Part shown: positions 55,974 to 63,992 of the stretch, in pieces
How positions within the stretch are numbered: the first letter of the stretch is position 1
Layout of the letters: each line of letters starts with the position of its first letter
Assembly (NCBI RefSeq): GCF_019805165.1
Contig: NZ_RWIJ01000028.1
Coordinates: forward strand, 1 to 64,000
DNA from: Azospirillum sp. 412522
GTDB taxonomy: Bacteria > Pseudomonadota > Alphaproteobacteria > Azospirillales > Azospirillaceae
Direction of reading: 5' to 3'
Length of the DNA: 64,000 nt
Notes under the pieces: model-generated
What the model was told of the DNA's origin: nothing
Databases searched by the model: none
What the model saw: only the letters and a program-made list of their open reading frames with translations
Position numbers and translations under genes: made by a program

Positions 55974-58067
55974 CTACACCTGATCGACGGTCTTGAGCGC
56001 CGCCTTGCGGTGCAGCTCGGCATGGCTCAGCACCGGGGTCATCGGGCTGACCCGCTCCAGCAGGGAGCGGACGAAGGGACGCGCCTCGGCTCCCACCAGC
56101 AGGGCGGGCCAGACCTGCGAGGTGGCGTGCTTCTGGATCTTGAGGCGTACCGCGGTCAGGAATTCCTGCACCTGGCTGGGCGGCATGACGAAGCGGCGGT
56201 CGTCGCCTTCCACCACGATGTTGTCGAGGAGCGCCTGTTCCCAGCGCGGACTGAGCGCGATCACCGAGACGAAGCCGTCGGGTCCTGCCAGCCCCTGGTG
56301 GATCTGCTGGCCCAGCCGCATGCGGACATGCTCGGTGATCAGGGTGATGTGGCGGGTCCAGCCGACGGCCTCCGCCACCGCCTCGACGATGGCGGGCAGG
56401 TTGCGGATCGACACCCGTTCCGAAAGGAGCTGTTGCAGCACGCGCTGAAGGACGACCAGCGAGATCTGGCTCGGCACCATGTCGTTGATCAGCTTCTGGT
56501 ACTCGCGGCCCAGCCCGTCGATCAGCTTCTGCAAGGCGGCGAAGGTCAGCAGGGTGGACAGGTTGTCCTTGATGACCTCGGTCAGGTGGGTGGTGATGAC
56601 GCTTTCCGGATCGACGACGGTGTAGCCCTTCGCCACCGCCTCCTCGTGGCGGGCCGGGTCGATCCATTTGGCCTGGAGGCCGAAGGTCGGCTCGCGCGTC
56701 GCGTCGCCGGCGATGTCGGGAACGGCGCCGCCGGTGGGGTCGATGGCGAGCAGGTGCTTGGGCCGAACCTCCCCCTTCGCCGCCTCCACCCCCATGATGC
56801 TGATGACGTAGCTCTTGGGCGGCAGAAAGCTGGAATCCTTGATGCGCACCGAGGGCAGGACGAAGCCGAACTCGGTGGCGAAGCGCTTGCGCAACGTCTT
56901 CACCTTGGTGGTCAGCGGGCCGTTCTTGTTGAGGATCAGCGGCACGAGGTGGTTGCCGACCTCCACCTTCACCTCGTCGACCTTCAGCATGTCCTCCACC
57001 GCCTCCTCCGGCACGGCGGCGGGCGCCTTGCGGCTTTCCTCCAGCTTGGCGAGCGCGGCGGCGCGGGCCTTGCGGCGCGGGGCGTACCAGCCGAGCAGGG
57101 CGAAGGCGGCGCCGATGGCGAGGAAGGGCGCCATCGGCAGGCCGGGCGTGATCGCCAGCGACACCAGCAGGCCCGACGCCACCAAGAGCGCCTTCGGATA
57201 GGCGCCGAGCTGGTCGATCACCGCCTTTTCCGCCGAGCCGACGTTGCCGCCCTTGGTCACCAGCAGGCCGGCGGCCAGCGACACCACCAGCGCCGGGATC
57301 TGCGTCGCCAGCCCGTCGCCGACCGTCAGCGTGGTATAGATGGACGCGGCGTGGTCGAAGCTCATCCCCTTCTGGACGATGCCGATCGCCATGCCGCCGA
57401 GAACGTTGATGACGGTGATGACCAGCCCGGCCACCGCGTCGCCACGCACGAATTTCGAGGCGCCGTCCATCGCGCCGTAGAAGGTGCTCTCGTCCTCCAG
57501 CTCCTTGCGGCGGCGGCGCGCCTCGGCCTCGTCGATCATGCCGGCGGAGAGGTCGGCGTCGATGGCCATCTGCTTGCCGGGAATGGCGTCGAGGGTGAAG
57601 CGGGCGCCGACCTCGGCGATGCGGGTGGCGCCCTTGGTGATGACGACGAAGTTGATGACGACCAGGATGGAGAAGATCACCACGCCGATGACGAAGTTGC
57701 CGCCCATCACGAACTGGCTGAAGCCCTGGATGACGTGGCCGGCGGCGGCGTGGCCGTTGTGCCCCTCGCTGAGGATCAGCCGGGTGGACGCGATGTTCAG
57801 CGCCAGCCGCAGCATCGTCACCACCAGCAGCACGGTGGGGAAGGAGGAGAAATCCAGCGGCCGCGGGATCCACAGGGACACCATCAGCACCAGCACCGCG
57901 ACCGAGAAGGACAGCGCCAGCCCGAGATCGAGGAACCAGGACGGCACCGGCAGGAACAGCACCGCCAGCACCAGCAGGATGCCGACCGCGAACAGCACGT
58001 CGCGGTTCGCGAGACCGATGTCGCCGATCAGGCCGAACCGGCTGCGGACGTGATCCGTGAGGGTCAT
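55974..58067 (-). CDS. flhA: Flagellar export gate protein FlhA
   Basis: The 697-residue protein has eight membrane helices, the FHIPEP-type loop RFTLDAIPGKQMAIDADLSAG, and a cytoplasmic domain that docks chaperone-substrate complexes. Normal length is about 690. It heads the operon; an AT-rich motif at 58125-58140 lies 58 bases upstream of its ATG, matching one upstream of flgB. Confidence 0.97.
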   Translation of the reverse strand: MTLTDHVRSRFGLIGDIGLANRDVLFAVGILLVLAVLFLPVPSWFLDLGLALSFSVAVLVLMVSLWIPRPLDFSSFPTVLLVVTMLRLALNIASTRLILSEGHNGHAAAGHVIQGFSQFVMGGNFVIGVVIFSILVVINFVVITKGATRIAEVGARFTLDAIPGKQMAIDADLSAGMIDEAEARRRRKELEDESTFYGAMDGASKFVRGDAVAGLVITVINVLGGMAIGIVQKGMSFDHAASIYTTLTVGDGLATQIPALVVSLAAGLLVTKGGNVGSAEKAVIDQLGAYPKALLVASGLLVSLAITPGLPMAPFLAIGAAFALLGWYAPRRKARAAALAKLEESRKAPAAVPEEAVEDMLKVDEVKVEVGNHLVPLILNKNGPLTTKVKTLRKRFATEFGFVLPSVRIKDSSFLPPKSYVISIMGVEAAKGEVRPKHLLAIDPTGGAVPDIAGDATREPTFGLQAKWIDPARHEEAVAKGYTVVDPESVITTHLTEVIKDNLSTLLTFAALQKLIDGLGREYQKLINDMVPSQISLVVLQRVLQQLLSERVSIRNLPAIVEAVAEAVGWTRHITLITEHVRMRLGQQIHQGLAGPDGFVSVIALSPRWEQALLDNIVVEGDDRRFVMPPSQVQEFLTAVRLKIQKHATSQVWPALLVGAEARPFVRSLLERVSPMTPVLSHAELHRKAALKTVDQV

Positions 58068-58124
58068 GGGGGTCCCGGCGGGTTTGTGGAGAGAGGACGT
58101 TCCGGCAACGATAGGGGGGCGCGG

Positions 58125-58140
58125 TAAAACCGGGATTTAA
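58125..58140 (-). promoter_or_regulatory. Shared flagellar upstream motif, flhA copy
   Basis: Read towards flhA the site is TTAAATCCCGGTTTTA. The flgB copy is TTAAATCCGGTTTTA. In both, an ATCGT occurs 28 bases after the first T of TTAAAT, and the site is 58-61 bases before the start codon. It may be the core of a flagellar promoter or activator site. A CtrA-like TTAA pair is suggested, but the spacing is not canonical. Confidence 0.5.
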
Positions 58141-58178
58141 GGGCGGGGCCGGGTGCCGGATCGAGGTCAGGAAAGTGA

Positions 58179-58217
58179 TTGACTAGGAAACAATCCGGAA
58201 TATAGTTTCCTAGTCAA
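58179..58217. promoter_or_regulatory. marR operator and promoter
   Basis: TTGACTAGGAAAC (58179-58191) and GTTTCCTAGTCAA (58205-58217) are perfect 13-bp inverted repeats with a 13-base spacer. TTGACT (58179-58184), a 16-base spacer and TATAGT (58201-58206) form a strong sigma-70-type promoter reading to marR, so each arm covers one promoter element. MarR autorepression is the obvious model. Confidence 0.8.
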
Positions 58218-58235
58218 CAAAGGGAGTGGTCTGCC

Positions 58236-58697
58236 ATGAACGCCAACGGCACGGTTTCCCGGCTGACCGACCATCTCGGCTACTGGATGCGCATGGTGTC
58301 CAACCATGTCTCCTTCGCCTTCGCCCGCCGGCTGGAGGGCAAGGACGTGACCGTGGCCGAATGGGTCATGATGCGGGAACTGCATTCGGCAGAGCCGCTG
58401 GCCCCCCACCGGCTCGCCGGGCGGATGGGCATGACCCGCGGCGCCATCAGCAAGCTGGCGGACCGGCTGGTCGCCAAGGCCCTGGTCACCCGCAGCGACG
58501 ATCCGGCCGACGGCCGCGCCCATATGCTGGCCCTGTCGGACGCGGGGCGCCTGCTGGTGCCGGATCTGGCCCGGCTGGCGGACGAGAACGACGCCGACGC
58601 TTTCGGCTGCCTGACGGCCGACGAGCGCACGCAGCTTGACCGGATCCTGCGGAAGATCGCCGCGGCGCATGGGCTGAAGGGCAGCCCAACCAGTTGA
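58236..58697 (+). CDS. MarR family transcription regulator
   Basis: The 153-residue protein has the MarR winged helix: VAEWVMMRELHSAEPLAPHRLAGRMGMTRGAISKLADRL with recognition helix, and wing DDPADGRAHMLALSDAGR. AGGGAG lies 10 bases before ATG. It probably binds the 13-bp palindrome over its own promoter. The neighbour DUF1398 gene, 50 bases downstream, may be co-transcribed and a target. The inducing ligand is unknown. Confidence 0.93.
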   Translation: MNANGTVSRLTDHLGYWMRMVSNHVSFAFARRLEGKDVTVAEWVMMRELHSAEPLAPHRLAGRMGMTRGAISKLADRLVAKALVTRSDDPADGRAHMLALSDAGRLLVPDLARLADENDADAFGCLTADERTQLDRILRKIAAAHGLKGSPTS

Positions 58698-58747
58698 TCC
58701 CCTACTACTCCGCACCCTCACCAAACCGTATGTTAAGGAGAGCGCCG

Positions 58748-59149
58748 ATGAACGCGCAGCAGAAGACGGTTGCCCAGACCTGTCTTGCCGCCGCCCATGA
58801 GGGCACGATGAATTTTCCGTCCATCGTCGCCGTCCTGATCGACGCCGGGTTCGAAGGCTATGCCGTCGATTACCGCCGCGGGACCAGCACCTACTACCTG
58901 CCGGACGGCGACAGCGTCGAGCTGCCGGCCATCACGACGCCGTTGCCGGTCGCTGCGGCCTTCCGGGCGGACGCGATCGAGGCCGCGGTGCGCGCGGCGC
59001 AGTCCAATGCGGCGGGCTACAGCTACCGCGGGTTCTGCGAGGCGGTGAAGAAGGCCGGATGCGCCGGCTACATGGTGTCGTTCCCCGGCAGGCGGGTGGT
59101 CTATTACGGCCGGACCGCCGAATGCCATGTCGAGCATTTCCCGCAATGA
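58748..59149 (+). CDS. DUF1398 family protein
   Basis: The 133-residue protein matches DUF1398 (YbcV-like): IVAVLIDAGFEGYAVDYRRGTSTYYLPDGD in the first half and YRGFCEAVKKAGCAGYMVSFPGRRVVYYGRTAECHVEHFP at the end. The biochemical role is unknown. ATG 58748 is fixed by AAGGAGAG just upstream; a longer frame from TTG 58694 lacks a ribosome site. It follows the MarR gene, suggesting a small regulated unit, and is convergent with the lytic transglycosylase gene. Confidence 0.88.
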   Translation: MNAQQKTVAQTCLAAAHEGTMNFPSIVAVLIDAGFEGYAVDYRRGTSTYYLPDGDSVELPAITTPLPVAAAFRADAIEAAVRAAQSNAAGYSYRGFCEAVKKAGCAGYMVSFPGRRVVYYGRTAECHVEHFPQ

Positions 59150-59156
59150 ACCGGCC

Positions 59157-59936
59157 TCAGTTCTGCCCGGCCGGCAGCAGCGGCCGGGCCGGACCGTCGG
59201 CGAACAGGCCGGACAGGAAGCTCAAGCGCCCGCGCTCGGCCGCGGTCCAGACCGGGGCGGCACCGCCGGGGCCGGCGGCCAAGGTCTCCAGATAGCCGAG
59301 CGCCCCGGCGACCCAGCGCAGATTGCCGGTCACCCGTTGGCGATAGGCCTCGCCGCGCTCGGACTGGGCGGAGTGGTAGCGAGCGATGGCGGTCTCCAGC
59401 GACCCGTGGTCGCGCCGCAGGGCCGACAGGAAGGAGGCGGCATAGCGGGCATTCGCGACCGGATCGAAGGCGGTGACCAGATCGGGGAAGGCGTCGGGGT
59501 GCCAGCGCAAATTCACTTGCAGGCAACCGACGTCGATGGACTGCACGCCGCGCGCCTGCGTCTCGCGCACGAAGGATATCGCCGCGTCGCGCGTCGGAAA
59601 ATAATGGGATTGCCCTTCGGTGTTGACCGTCCAGGGCCAGGCGGTGAAAAGCCGGTCCTCCGTCCGCCGGCCGGATTCGGTGAAGCCCATCGCCAGCAGC
59701 AGATGGTCGCCGATACCGGCCGCCTTCTCCGCATCCAGGATCGCGGCGATGCATTGCGCTTCCGGCGGCAGGGCTTTGCGGGCCGGTTGGGCGGGCTGTT
59801 TGGGCGGGGCGTAGAGGGCGGTGCTCCACACGCCGATCTGCGAGAGGTTGGCCGGCGGCGCCGCCGAACCGCCGGCCGGGCTAACGAGCAGCCCGAGAAG
59901 GAGGGCCACGACCGCTCGCAACGGAGGGCGCCGCAT
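59157..59936 (-). CDS. Lytic transglycosylase in the flagellar cluster
   Basis: The 259-residue protein has a signal peptide (1-25) and an SLT-type domain with catalytic Glu87 in LLAMGFTESGR, and IDVGCLQVNLRWHPDAF and the NARYAASFLSALRR helix, typical of goose-type lytic transglycosylases. It would open peptidoglycan for the flagellar rod or export gate. It lies 11 bases after fliQ on the same strand. Confidence 0.88.
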   Translation of the reverse strand: MRRPPLRAVVALLLGLLVSPAGGSAAPPANLSQIGVWSTALYAPPKQPAQPARKALPPEAQCIAAILDAEKAAGIGDHLLLAMGFTESGRRTEDRLFTAWPWTVNTEGQSHYFPTRDAAISFVRETQARGVQSIDVGCLQVNLRWHPDAFPDLVTAFDPVANARYAASFLSALRRDHGSLETAIARYHSAQSERGEAYRQRVTGNLRWVAGALGYLETLAAGPGGAAPVWTAAERGRLSFLSGLFADGPARPLLPAGQN

Positions 59937-59947
59937 CGCCGGAACCG

Positions 59948-60214
59948 TCAGTCGATGGCGACGATCAGGTCGCTCAGCCGGTCGGCGTAGGTGGCGAGCG
60001 CGCCGTACATGAAGGGCAGCGCCAGCACCGTCACCACCAGGATCGCGACGATCTTCGGCACGAAGGTCAGCGTCATCTCCTGCACCTGGGTCAGCGCCTG
60101 CACCAGCGAGATCGACACGCCGACCACCACCGCGACGATCAGCGGCGGGGCGGCGACCAGCAGGGTCGTCCAGATGCCGCTGCGCAGCACCTCCAGCACG
60201 TCGGCCTGGTTCAT
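59948..60214 (-). CDS. fliQ: Flagellar export protein FliQ
   Basis: The 88-residue protein has two membrane helices (TLLVAAPPLIVAVVVGVSISLVQ and IVAILVVTVLALPFMYGALA) and the FliQ motif ALTQVQEMTLTFVPKI. It forms the export channel core with FliP and FliR. It lies 27 bases after fliE. Confidence 0.97.
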   Translation of the reverse strand: MNQADVLEVLRSGIWTTLLVAAPPLIVAVVVGVSISLVQALTQVQEMTLTFVPKIVAILVVTVLALPFMYGALATYADRLSDLIVAID

Positions 60215-60241
60215 GGGGAATCCTTCCTCAAGCGCACCCGC

Positions 60242-60601
60242 TCACACCGCGATGCGCATGATCTCCTGATAGGCCTGGACCATCTTGTCGCGGATGGCGA
60301 CGACGCTCTGCACCGTCATCTCGGCGGCCAGGACGGAGCGCACCACCTCCTGCGCGCTGGCCTTGCCCGACACGGCGGCCAGCGACACCCGCTCGCTCTC
60401 CTTCAGCGTATCGACCGCCTGGGAGATCGACTTGTCGAGGAAGCCGCCGAAGTCGCTCTCCGCACCGGCGGCGACCGCGTCGGTCTGGCCGGTGGCGGAC
60501 AGGGGCGACGTGGCGGCCTGGGTCTCGGCGAGGCCGCTGACGGCAGGGCTGCGGTTGGCGGCATAGGCGGCGGCGACGCGGCCGACGGACATCTCGATCA
60601 T
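60242..60601 (-). CDS. fliE: Flagellar hook-basal body protein FliE
   Basis: The 119-residue protein has a disordered N-terminal half and the conserved C-terminal helical pair VRSVLAAEMTVQSVVAIRDKMVQAYQEIMRIAV typical of FliE, which joins the MS ring to the rod. MIEMSV allows a start three codons later at 60592. It lies 11 bases after flgC. Confidence 0.95.
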   Translation of the reverse strand: MIEMSVGRVAAAYAANRSPAVSGLAETQAATSPLSATGQTDAVAAGAESDFGGFLDKSISQAVDTLKESERVSLAAVSGKASAQEVVRSVLAAEMTVQSVVAIRDKMVQAYQEIMRIAV

Positions 60602-60612
60602 GGAACGGCTCC

Positions 60613-61032
60613 TCAGCTGCGCAGCAGGTCGACGACGCGGGTCATCATCGCGCGCGACTGCTCGATGACGTTCATGCTGGCCTCGAAGGCGCGGCCGGCC
60701 TCGCGCATGTCCATCATCTCGACCAGCGGCTGGACGTTCGGCTTCTTGACGTATCCCTTGTCGTCGGCAGCCGGGTGGGAGGGATCGTAGGCGAGCTGGA
60801 AGTCGCTGCGGTCGCGGCCGATCTGCTTGACCTGCACCAGCTCCGCCCCGACGCCGCGGTCCATCACGCTGTCGAAGGACACCGTCTTGCGGCGGTAGGG
60901 GTCGCCGCCCTTGGCGGTGGCGGTACTGTCGGCGTTGGCGAGATTCTCCGCAACGACGCGCAGGCGGGTCGACTGCGCCTGGAGGCCGGCGCCGGCGATC
61001 TTCAGCGTGGCGCCGAGGGTGTCGTTCATCAT
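60613..61032 (-). CDS. flgC: Flagellar basal body rod protein FlgC
   Basis: The 139-residue rod protein has the N-terminal ALKIAGAGLQAQSTRLRVVAENLANADS motif with the ANADS rod signature, and the C-terminal EASMNVIEQSRAMMTRVVDLLRS helix. It assembles the proximal rod with FlgB. It lies 15 bases after flgB. Confidence 0.96.
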   Translation of the reverse strand: MMNDTLGATLKIAGAGLQAQSTRLRVVAENLANADSTATAKGGDPYRRKTVSFDSVMDRGVGAELVQVKQIGRDRSDFQLAYDPSHPAADDKGYVKKPNVQPLVEMMDMREAGRAFEASMNVIEQSRAMMTRVVDLLRS

Positions 61033-61047
61033 GGCCGGTCTCCGTCC

Positions 61048-61440
61048 TTAGCCGTTCCTCCAGGCCATGCGCAGCATCTGCACATTGCGCTGGAACAGGC
61101 TGGTGGTCAGCGCGAAGGCGTCGCGGGTCTCGCTGCCCTTGATCATCTCCTGCTCCAACGACACGGCGTTGCCGCTGGGGGTCGATTCCCACAGGGCCGC
61201 CCTGCCCTCCTCGCGAAAGCCGGCGGTCGAGCGGGCGCTCGCCAGATGCAGGCCGGAGGTGCGGGCGGTCTCCACCGAACGGATGCCGTCCATCACGCTG
61301 TCGAAGGGCTTCAGGTCGCGCGCCTGGTAATCGGGCGTGTTGGCGTTCACCACATTCTCGGCGACCAGCTTCTGCCGCTGCGCCAGATAGTCGAGCCGCG
61401 TGCCGGCAAGCTGAAAGAAACCGATTTTACCTAAATCCAT
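61048..61440 (-). CDS. flgB: Flagellar basal body rod protein FlgB
   Basis: The 130-residue rod protein has the N-terminal RLDYLAQRQKLVAENVVNANTPDYQARDLKPFD signature (NANTPDY) and C-terminal LTTSLFQRNVQMLRMAWRN. It heads flgB-flgC-fliE-fliQ on the minus strand. The shared flagellar motif lies 61 bases upstream. The gene is divergent from fliI. Confidence 0.96.
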   Translation of the reverse strand: MDLGKIGFFQLAGTRLDYLAQRQKLVAENVVNANTPDYQARDLKPFDSVMDGIRSVETARTSGLHLASARSTAGFREEGRAALWESTPSGNAVSLEQEMIKGSETRDAFALTTSLFQRNVQMLRMAWRNG

Positions 61441-61500
61441 TGCGACCTCGGTCCATCACATCTCGCCGGAACACTGGATCGGACGATGATCCCGCCCGTT

Positions 61501-61515
61501 TAAAACCGGATTTAA
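61501..61515. promoter_or_regulatory. Shared flagellar upstream motif, flgB/fliI copy
   Basis: TAAAACCGGATTTAA with flanks forms TTTAAA-ACCGGA-TTTAAA, a near-symmetric site between divergent flgB and fliI (61 bases from flgB, 35 from fliI). It matches the flhA upstream site except for one base pair of length. Its symmetry could allow control of both directions. Confidence 0.5.
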
Positions 61516-61549
61516 ATTCGCTGCTCTAGGCTGCCCTGCATCGATAGGC

Positions 61550-62923
61550 ATGATGGAGACAGCGCCGATGCCGGCACTCGCCACCCTCGCGGCGGAACTC
61601 GACCGGCTGCCGACGCGCCGATGGCGCGGGGAGATCCGCTCGGCCGCCGGCATGACGCTGGAGGTCGACGGGCTGCAGCGCGTGCTGTCGGTCGGCGACA
61701 AATGCCATGCCGAGACGCTGCGCGGCGGGCGCGTGCTGTGCGAGACCATCGGCTTCCGCAATGGCCGCTCGCTGCTGATGGCCTTCGACAACCTCGACGG
61801 CGTGGCGGAGGGCTGCGCCGCCGTCACCGACGACACCGCCTTCACGCTCAGGCCCGGTCCGGGCTGGCTCGGCCGGGTGGTGAACGCGCTGGGCGAGCCG
61901 ATCGACGGCAAGGGACCGCTGGTGAACGGCGAGCATCCACGGTCCCTGCGCCAGCCGCCGCCGGCCGCCTGCGCCCGGCGCCGGGTCGGCAGGCGGATCG
62001 ACAGCGGCATCCGGGTGATCGACAGCTTCGTGCCGCTTTGCCGCGGCCAGCGGCTGGGCGTCTTCGCCGGGTCGGGCGTCGGCAAATCGACCCTGCTGGC
62101 GATGGTCGCCCGCCATGCCGAGGCCGACGCCATCGTCATCGGCCTGATCGGCGAGCGCGGGCGCGAGGTGCGCGAGTTCATCCAGGACGATCTGGGAGCG
62201 GAGGGGCTGGCGCGCTCCGTCGTCATCGTCGCCACGTCGGACGAGCCGCCGCTGATGCGGCGCCAGGCGGCGCTGCTGACCATGACGGTGGCGGAGGAGA
62301 TGCGCGATGCCGGAGGCCAGGGGGGCAAGCATGTGCTCTGCCTGATGGACAGCGTCACCCGCTTCGCCATGGCCCAGCGCGAGATCGGGCTGGCCGCCGG
62401 GGAGCCGCCGACCGCCAAGAGCTATCCGCCCAGCGTCTTCGCCGAACTGCCCCGCCTGCTGGAACGCGCCGGGCCGGGGCCGGAAGACGGGGGAGACGGC
62501 GACATCACCGCCATCTTCACTGTTTTGGTCGATGGCGACGACCATGACGAACCGATCGCCGACGCGGTGCGCGGCATCCTCGACGGGCATCTGGTGCTCG
62601 ACCGCCGGATCGCCGAGCAGGGACGCTATCCCGCCGTCAACTTGCTGCGCAGCGTGTCGCGCAGCCTGCCCGGCTGCCACGACGCGCGGGAGAACCGCAT
62701 CGTCGGCCACGCCCGCGCGCTGGCCGCCACCTATGATGGCATGAAGGAGATGATCCGGCTCGGCGCCTACAAGCGCGGCACCGATCCGGAGACCGACGCC
62801 GCCATCGACCTGCACCCGCGGCTTGAGGACTTCCTGCGCCAGGGGAAGGACGATCCCTCACCCTCCGCCGACAGCTTCGCGCGGCTGGGGGCGCTGCTCG
62901 CCGCCATCGGAGACCAAACATGA
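61550..62923 (+). CDS. fliI: Flagellar export ATPase FliI
   Basis: The 457-residue ATPase has Walker A GVFAGSGVGKSTLLAM (near 175), IGLIGERGREVREFI, Walker B HVLCLMDSVTRFAMAQREIGL and SYPPSVFAELPRLLER, as in T3SS/FliI ATPases. It energises subunit delivery to the FlhA-FlhB gate. The N-terminal domain is shorter than usual. The stop overlaps the next start as ATGA. Confidence 0.97.
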   Translation: MMETAPMPALATLAAELDRLPTRRWRGEIRSAAGMTLEVDGLQRVLSVGDKCHAETLRGGRVLCETIGFRNGRSLLMAFDNLDGVAEGCAAVTDDTAFTLRPGPGWLGRVVNALGEPIDGKGPLVNGEHPRSLRQPPPAACARRRVGRRIDSGIRVIDSFVPLCRGQRLGVFAGSGVGKSTLLAMVARHAEADAIVIGLIGERGREVREFIQDDLGAEGLARSVVIVATSDEPPLMRRQAALLTMTVAEEMRDAGGQGGKHVLCLMDSVTRFAMAQREIGLAAGEPPTAKSYPPSVFAELPRLLERAGPGPEDGGDGDITAIFTVLVDGDDHDEPIADAVRGILDGHLVLDRRIAEQGRYPAVNLLRSVSRSLPGCHDARENRIVGHARALAATYDGMKEMIRLGAYKRGTDPETDAAIDLHPRLEDFLRQGKDDPSPSADSFARLGALLAAIGDQT

Positions 62924-63528
62924 GCGTCAATACGAGCGTCAATACAAGGCTGGCCGCCCAGGCCGTCAGCCCGCCGGCCGCCCAGCGCAAACCGTCCGCC
63001 GAGCCGGAGGAGACGCTGGCCGACAGGATGAGCGTCGGGTTCGAGGACCTGCTGGACGTCGTCAACCCGCTCCAGCAATTGCCGGTGGTGTCGTCGGTCT
63101 ACCGCGAGGCGACGGGAGAGGACATCTCGATCCCCGCCCGACTGGCCGGCGGCTTCCTGTTCGGCGGCTTGCCCGGCCTGATCGGCAGCGCCGCCATGGT
63201 CGCTTTCGAGGAGGTCACCGGCGACAGCGTGCTGGGCCATATCGGCAGTTTGCTGGAGGACGGGCCGGAGACCACCGTGGCGGAACGCGCGCCGGCGGGC
63301 ACCCTGCCCTGGATGACCGGCGGCGGGGACGGTGCCGATCCGTCCCTGCCCTCTCCGCAATCCCTGGCCGAGGCCTTGCGCCGCAAATCCGCTTCAGCAG
63401 CGGAAACGGTGACCGCCGCTTCGGCGCCGGCAGACGAACAGCCGGCGCCGCAACTGCTGGCGAAACTCTACAGCCTGGAAGCGACGGCAAAGACCGGCAA
63501 GCCGGGGGCGGTGCGCAGGGACTCGTGA
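62920..63528 (+). CDS. Hypothetical protein coupled to fliI
   Basis: The 202-residue protein overlaps fliI by ATGA. It is not recognised as FliJ: it has no long coiled coil. It has a disordered N-terminus, a folded middle LADRMSVGFEDLLDVVNPLQQLPVVSSVYREATGEDISIPARLAGGFLFGGLPGLIGSAAMVAFEEVTGD with a glycine-rich hydrophobic segment, and a Pro/Ala-rich tail. A flagellar role is inferred only from the coupling. Confidence 0.72.
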   Translation: MSVNTSVNTRLAAQAVSPPAAQRKPSAEPEETLADRMSVGFEDLLDVVNPLQQLPVVSSVYREATGEDISIPARLAGGFLFGGLPGLIGSAAMVAFEEVTGDSVLGHIGSLLEDGPETTVAERAPAGTLPWMTGGGDGADPSLPSPQSLAEALRRKSASAAETVTAASAPADEQPAPQLLAKLYSLEATAKTGKPGAVRRDS

Positions 63529-63608
63529 CCAACCCTGACTTGCGCGGCACCGCCGGGCGCGGTTCAATGATGCGGAAACGGGATGCGGGATGAGCGGGCG
63601 GCCGGGCG

Positions 63609-63992
63609 ATGGACGGAAGCGACAGCATGGGAAAGGGACGGCGGCGGCTCTGGCTGCTGGTCGGCCATGGCGCGGTGGGGCTGGCGACCGCCGGCGCGTT
63701 CCTGCCGATCCTGCCCACCGTTCCTTTCCTGCTGGTCGCCGGCTGGGCCTATGCCCGCGGCAATCCCGAACTGCGCGAGCGGATGCGCAACGACCCGCGC
63801 TTCGGCCGCGCGGTGCGCGAGTGGCAGGACCGCGGCGCCATCCCGGTCAAGGCCAAGGTGATGGCGGTCGGCGGGATGTCGTCCAGCTTCGCCGTGCTGG
63901 CGCTGACGTCGCCCGGATACCCGGTGCTCGCCGGCACCGGGCTGGTCATGGCGGGGGCCGCCGCCTATGTGGTGTCCCGCCCGACTCCATAA
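63609..63992 (+). CDS. YbaN family inner membrane protein (DUF454)
   Basis: The 127-residue protein matches DUF454/YbaN: RLWLLVGHGAVGLATAGAFLPILPTVPFLLVAGWAYARGNPELRERMRNDPRFG, with three membrane helices. The function is unknown. ATG 63627 would remove six residues. It starts 80 bases after the fliI-linked gene and is probably outside the flagellar unit. Confidence 0.85.
   Translation: MDGSDSMGKGRRRLWLLVGHGAVGLATAGAFLPILPTVPFLLVAGWAYARGNPELRERMRNDPRFGRAVREWQDRGAIPVKAKVMAVGGMSSSFAVLALTSPGYPVLAGTGLVMAGAAAYVVSRPTP

Noticed and set aside
54072-58127. About 1350-codon plus-strand frame
   Set aside because: Antisense to flhB, fliR and flhA; Gln/His/Arg-rich noise.
58748-59149. Prophage remnant suggested by the YbcV-like DUF1398 gene
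   Set aside because: No other phage gene, integrase or attachment repeat is near, and flanking flagellar genes are continuous.
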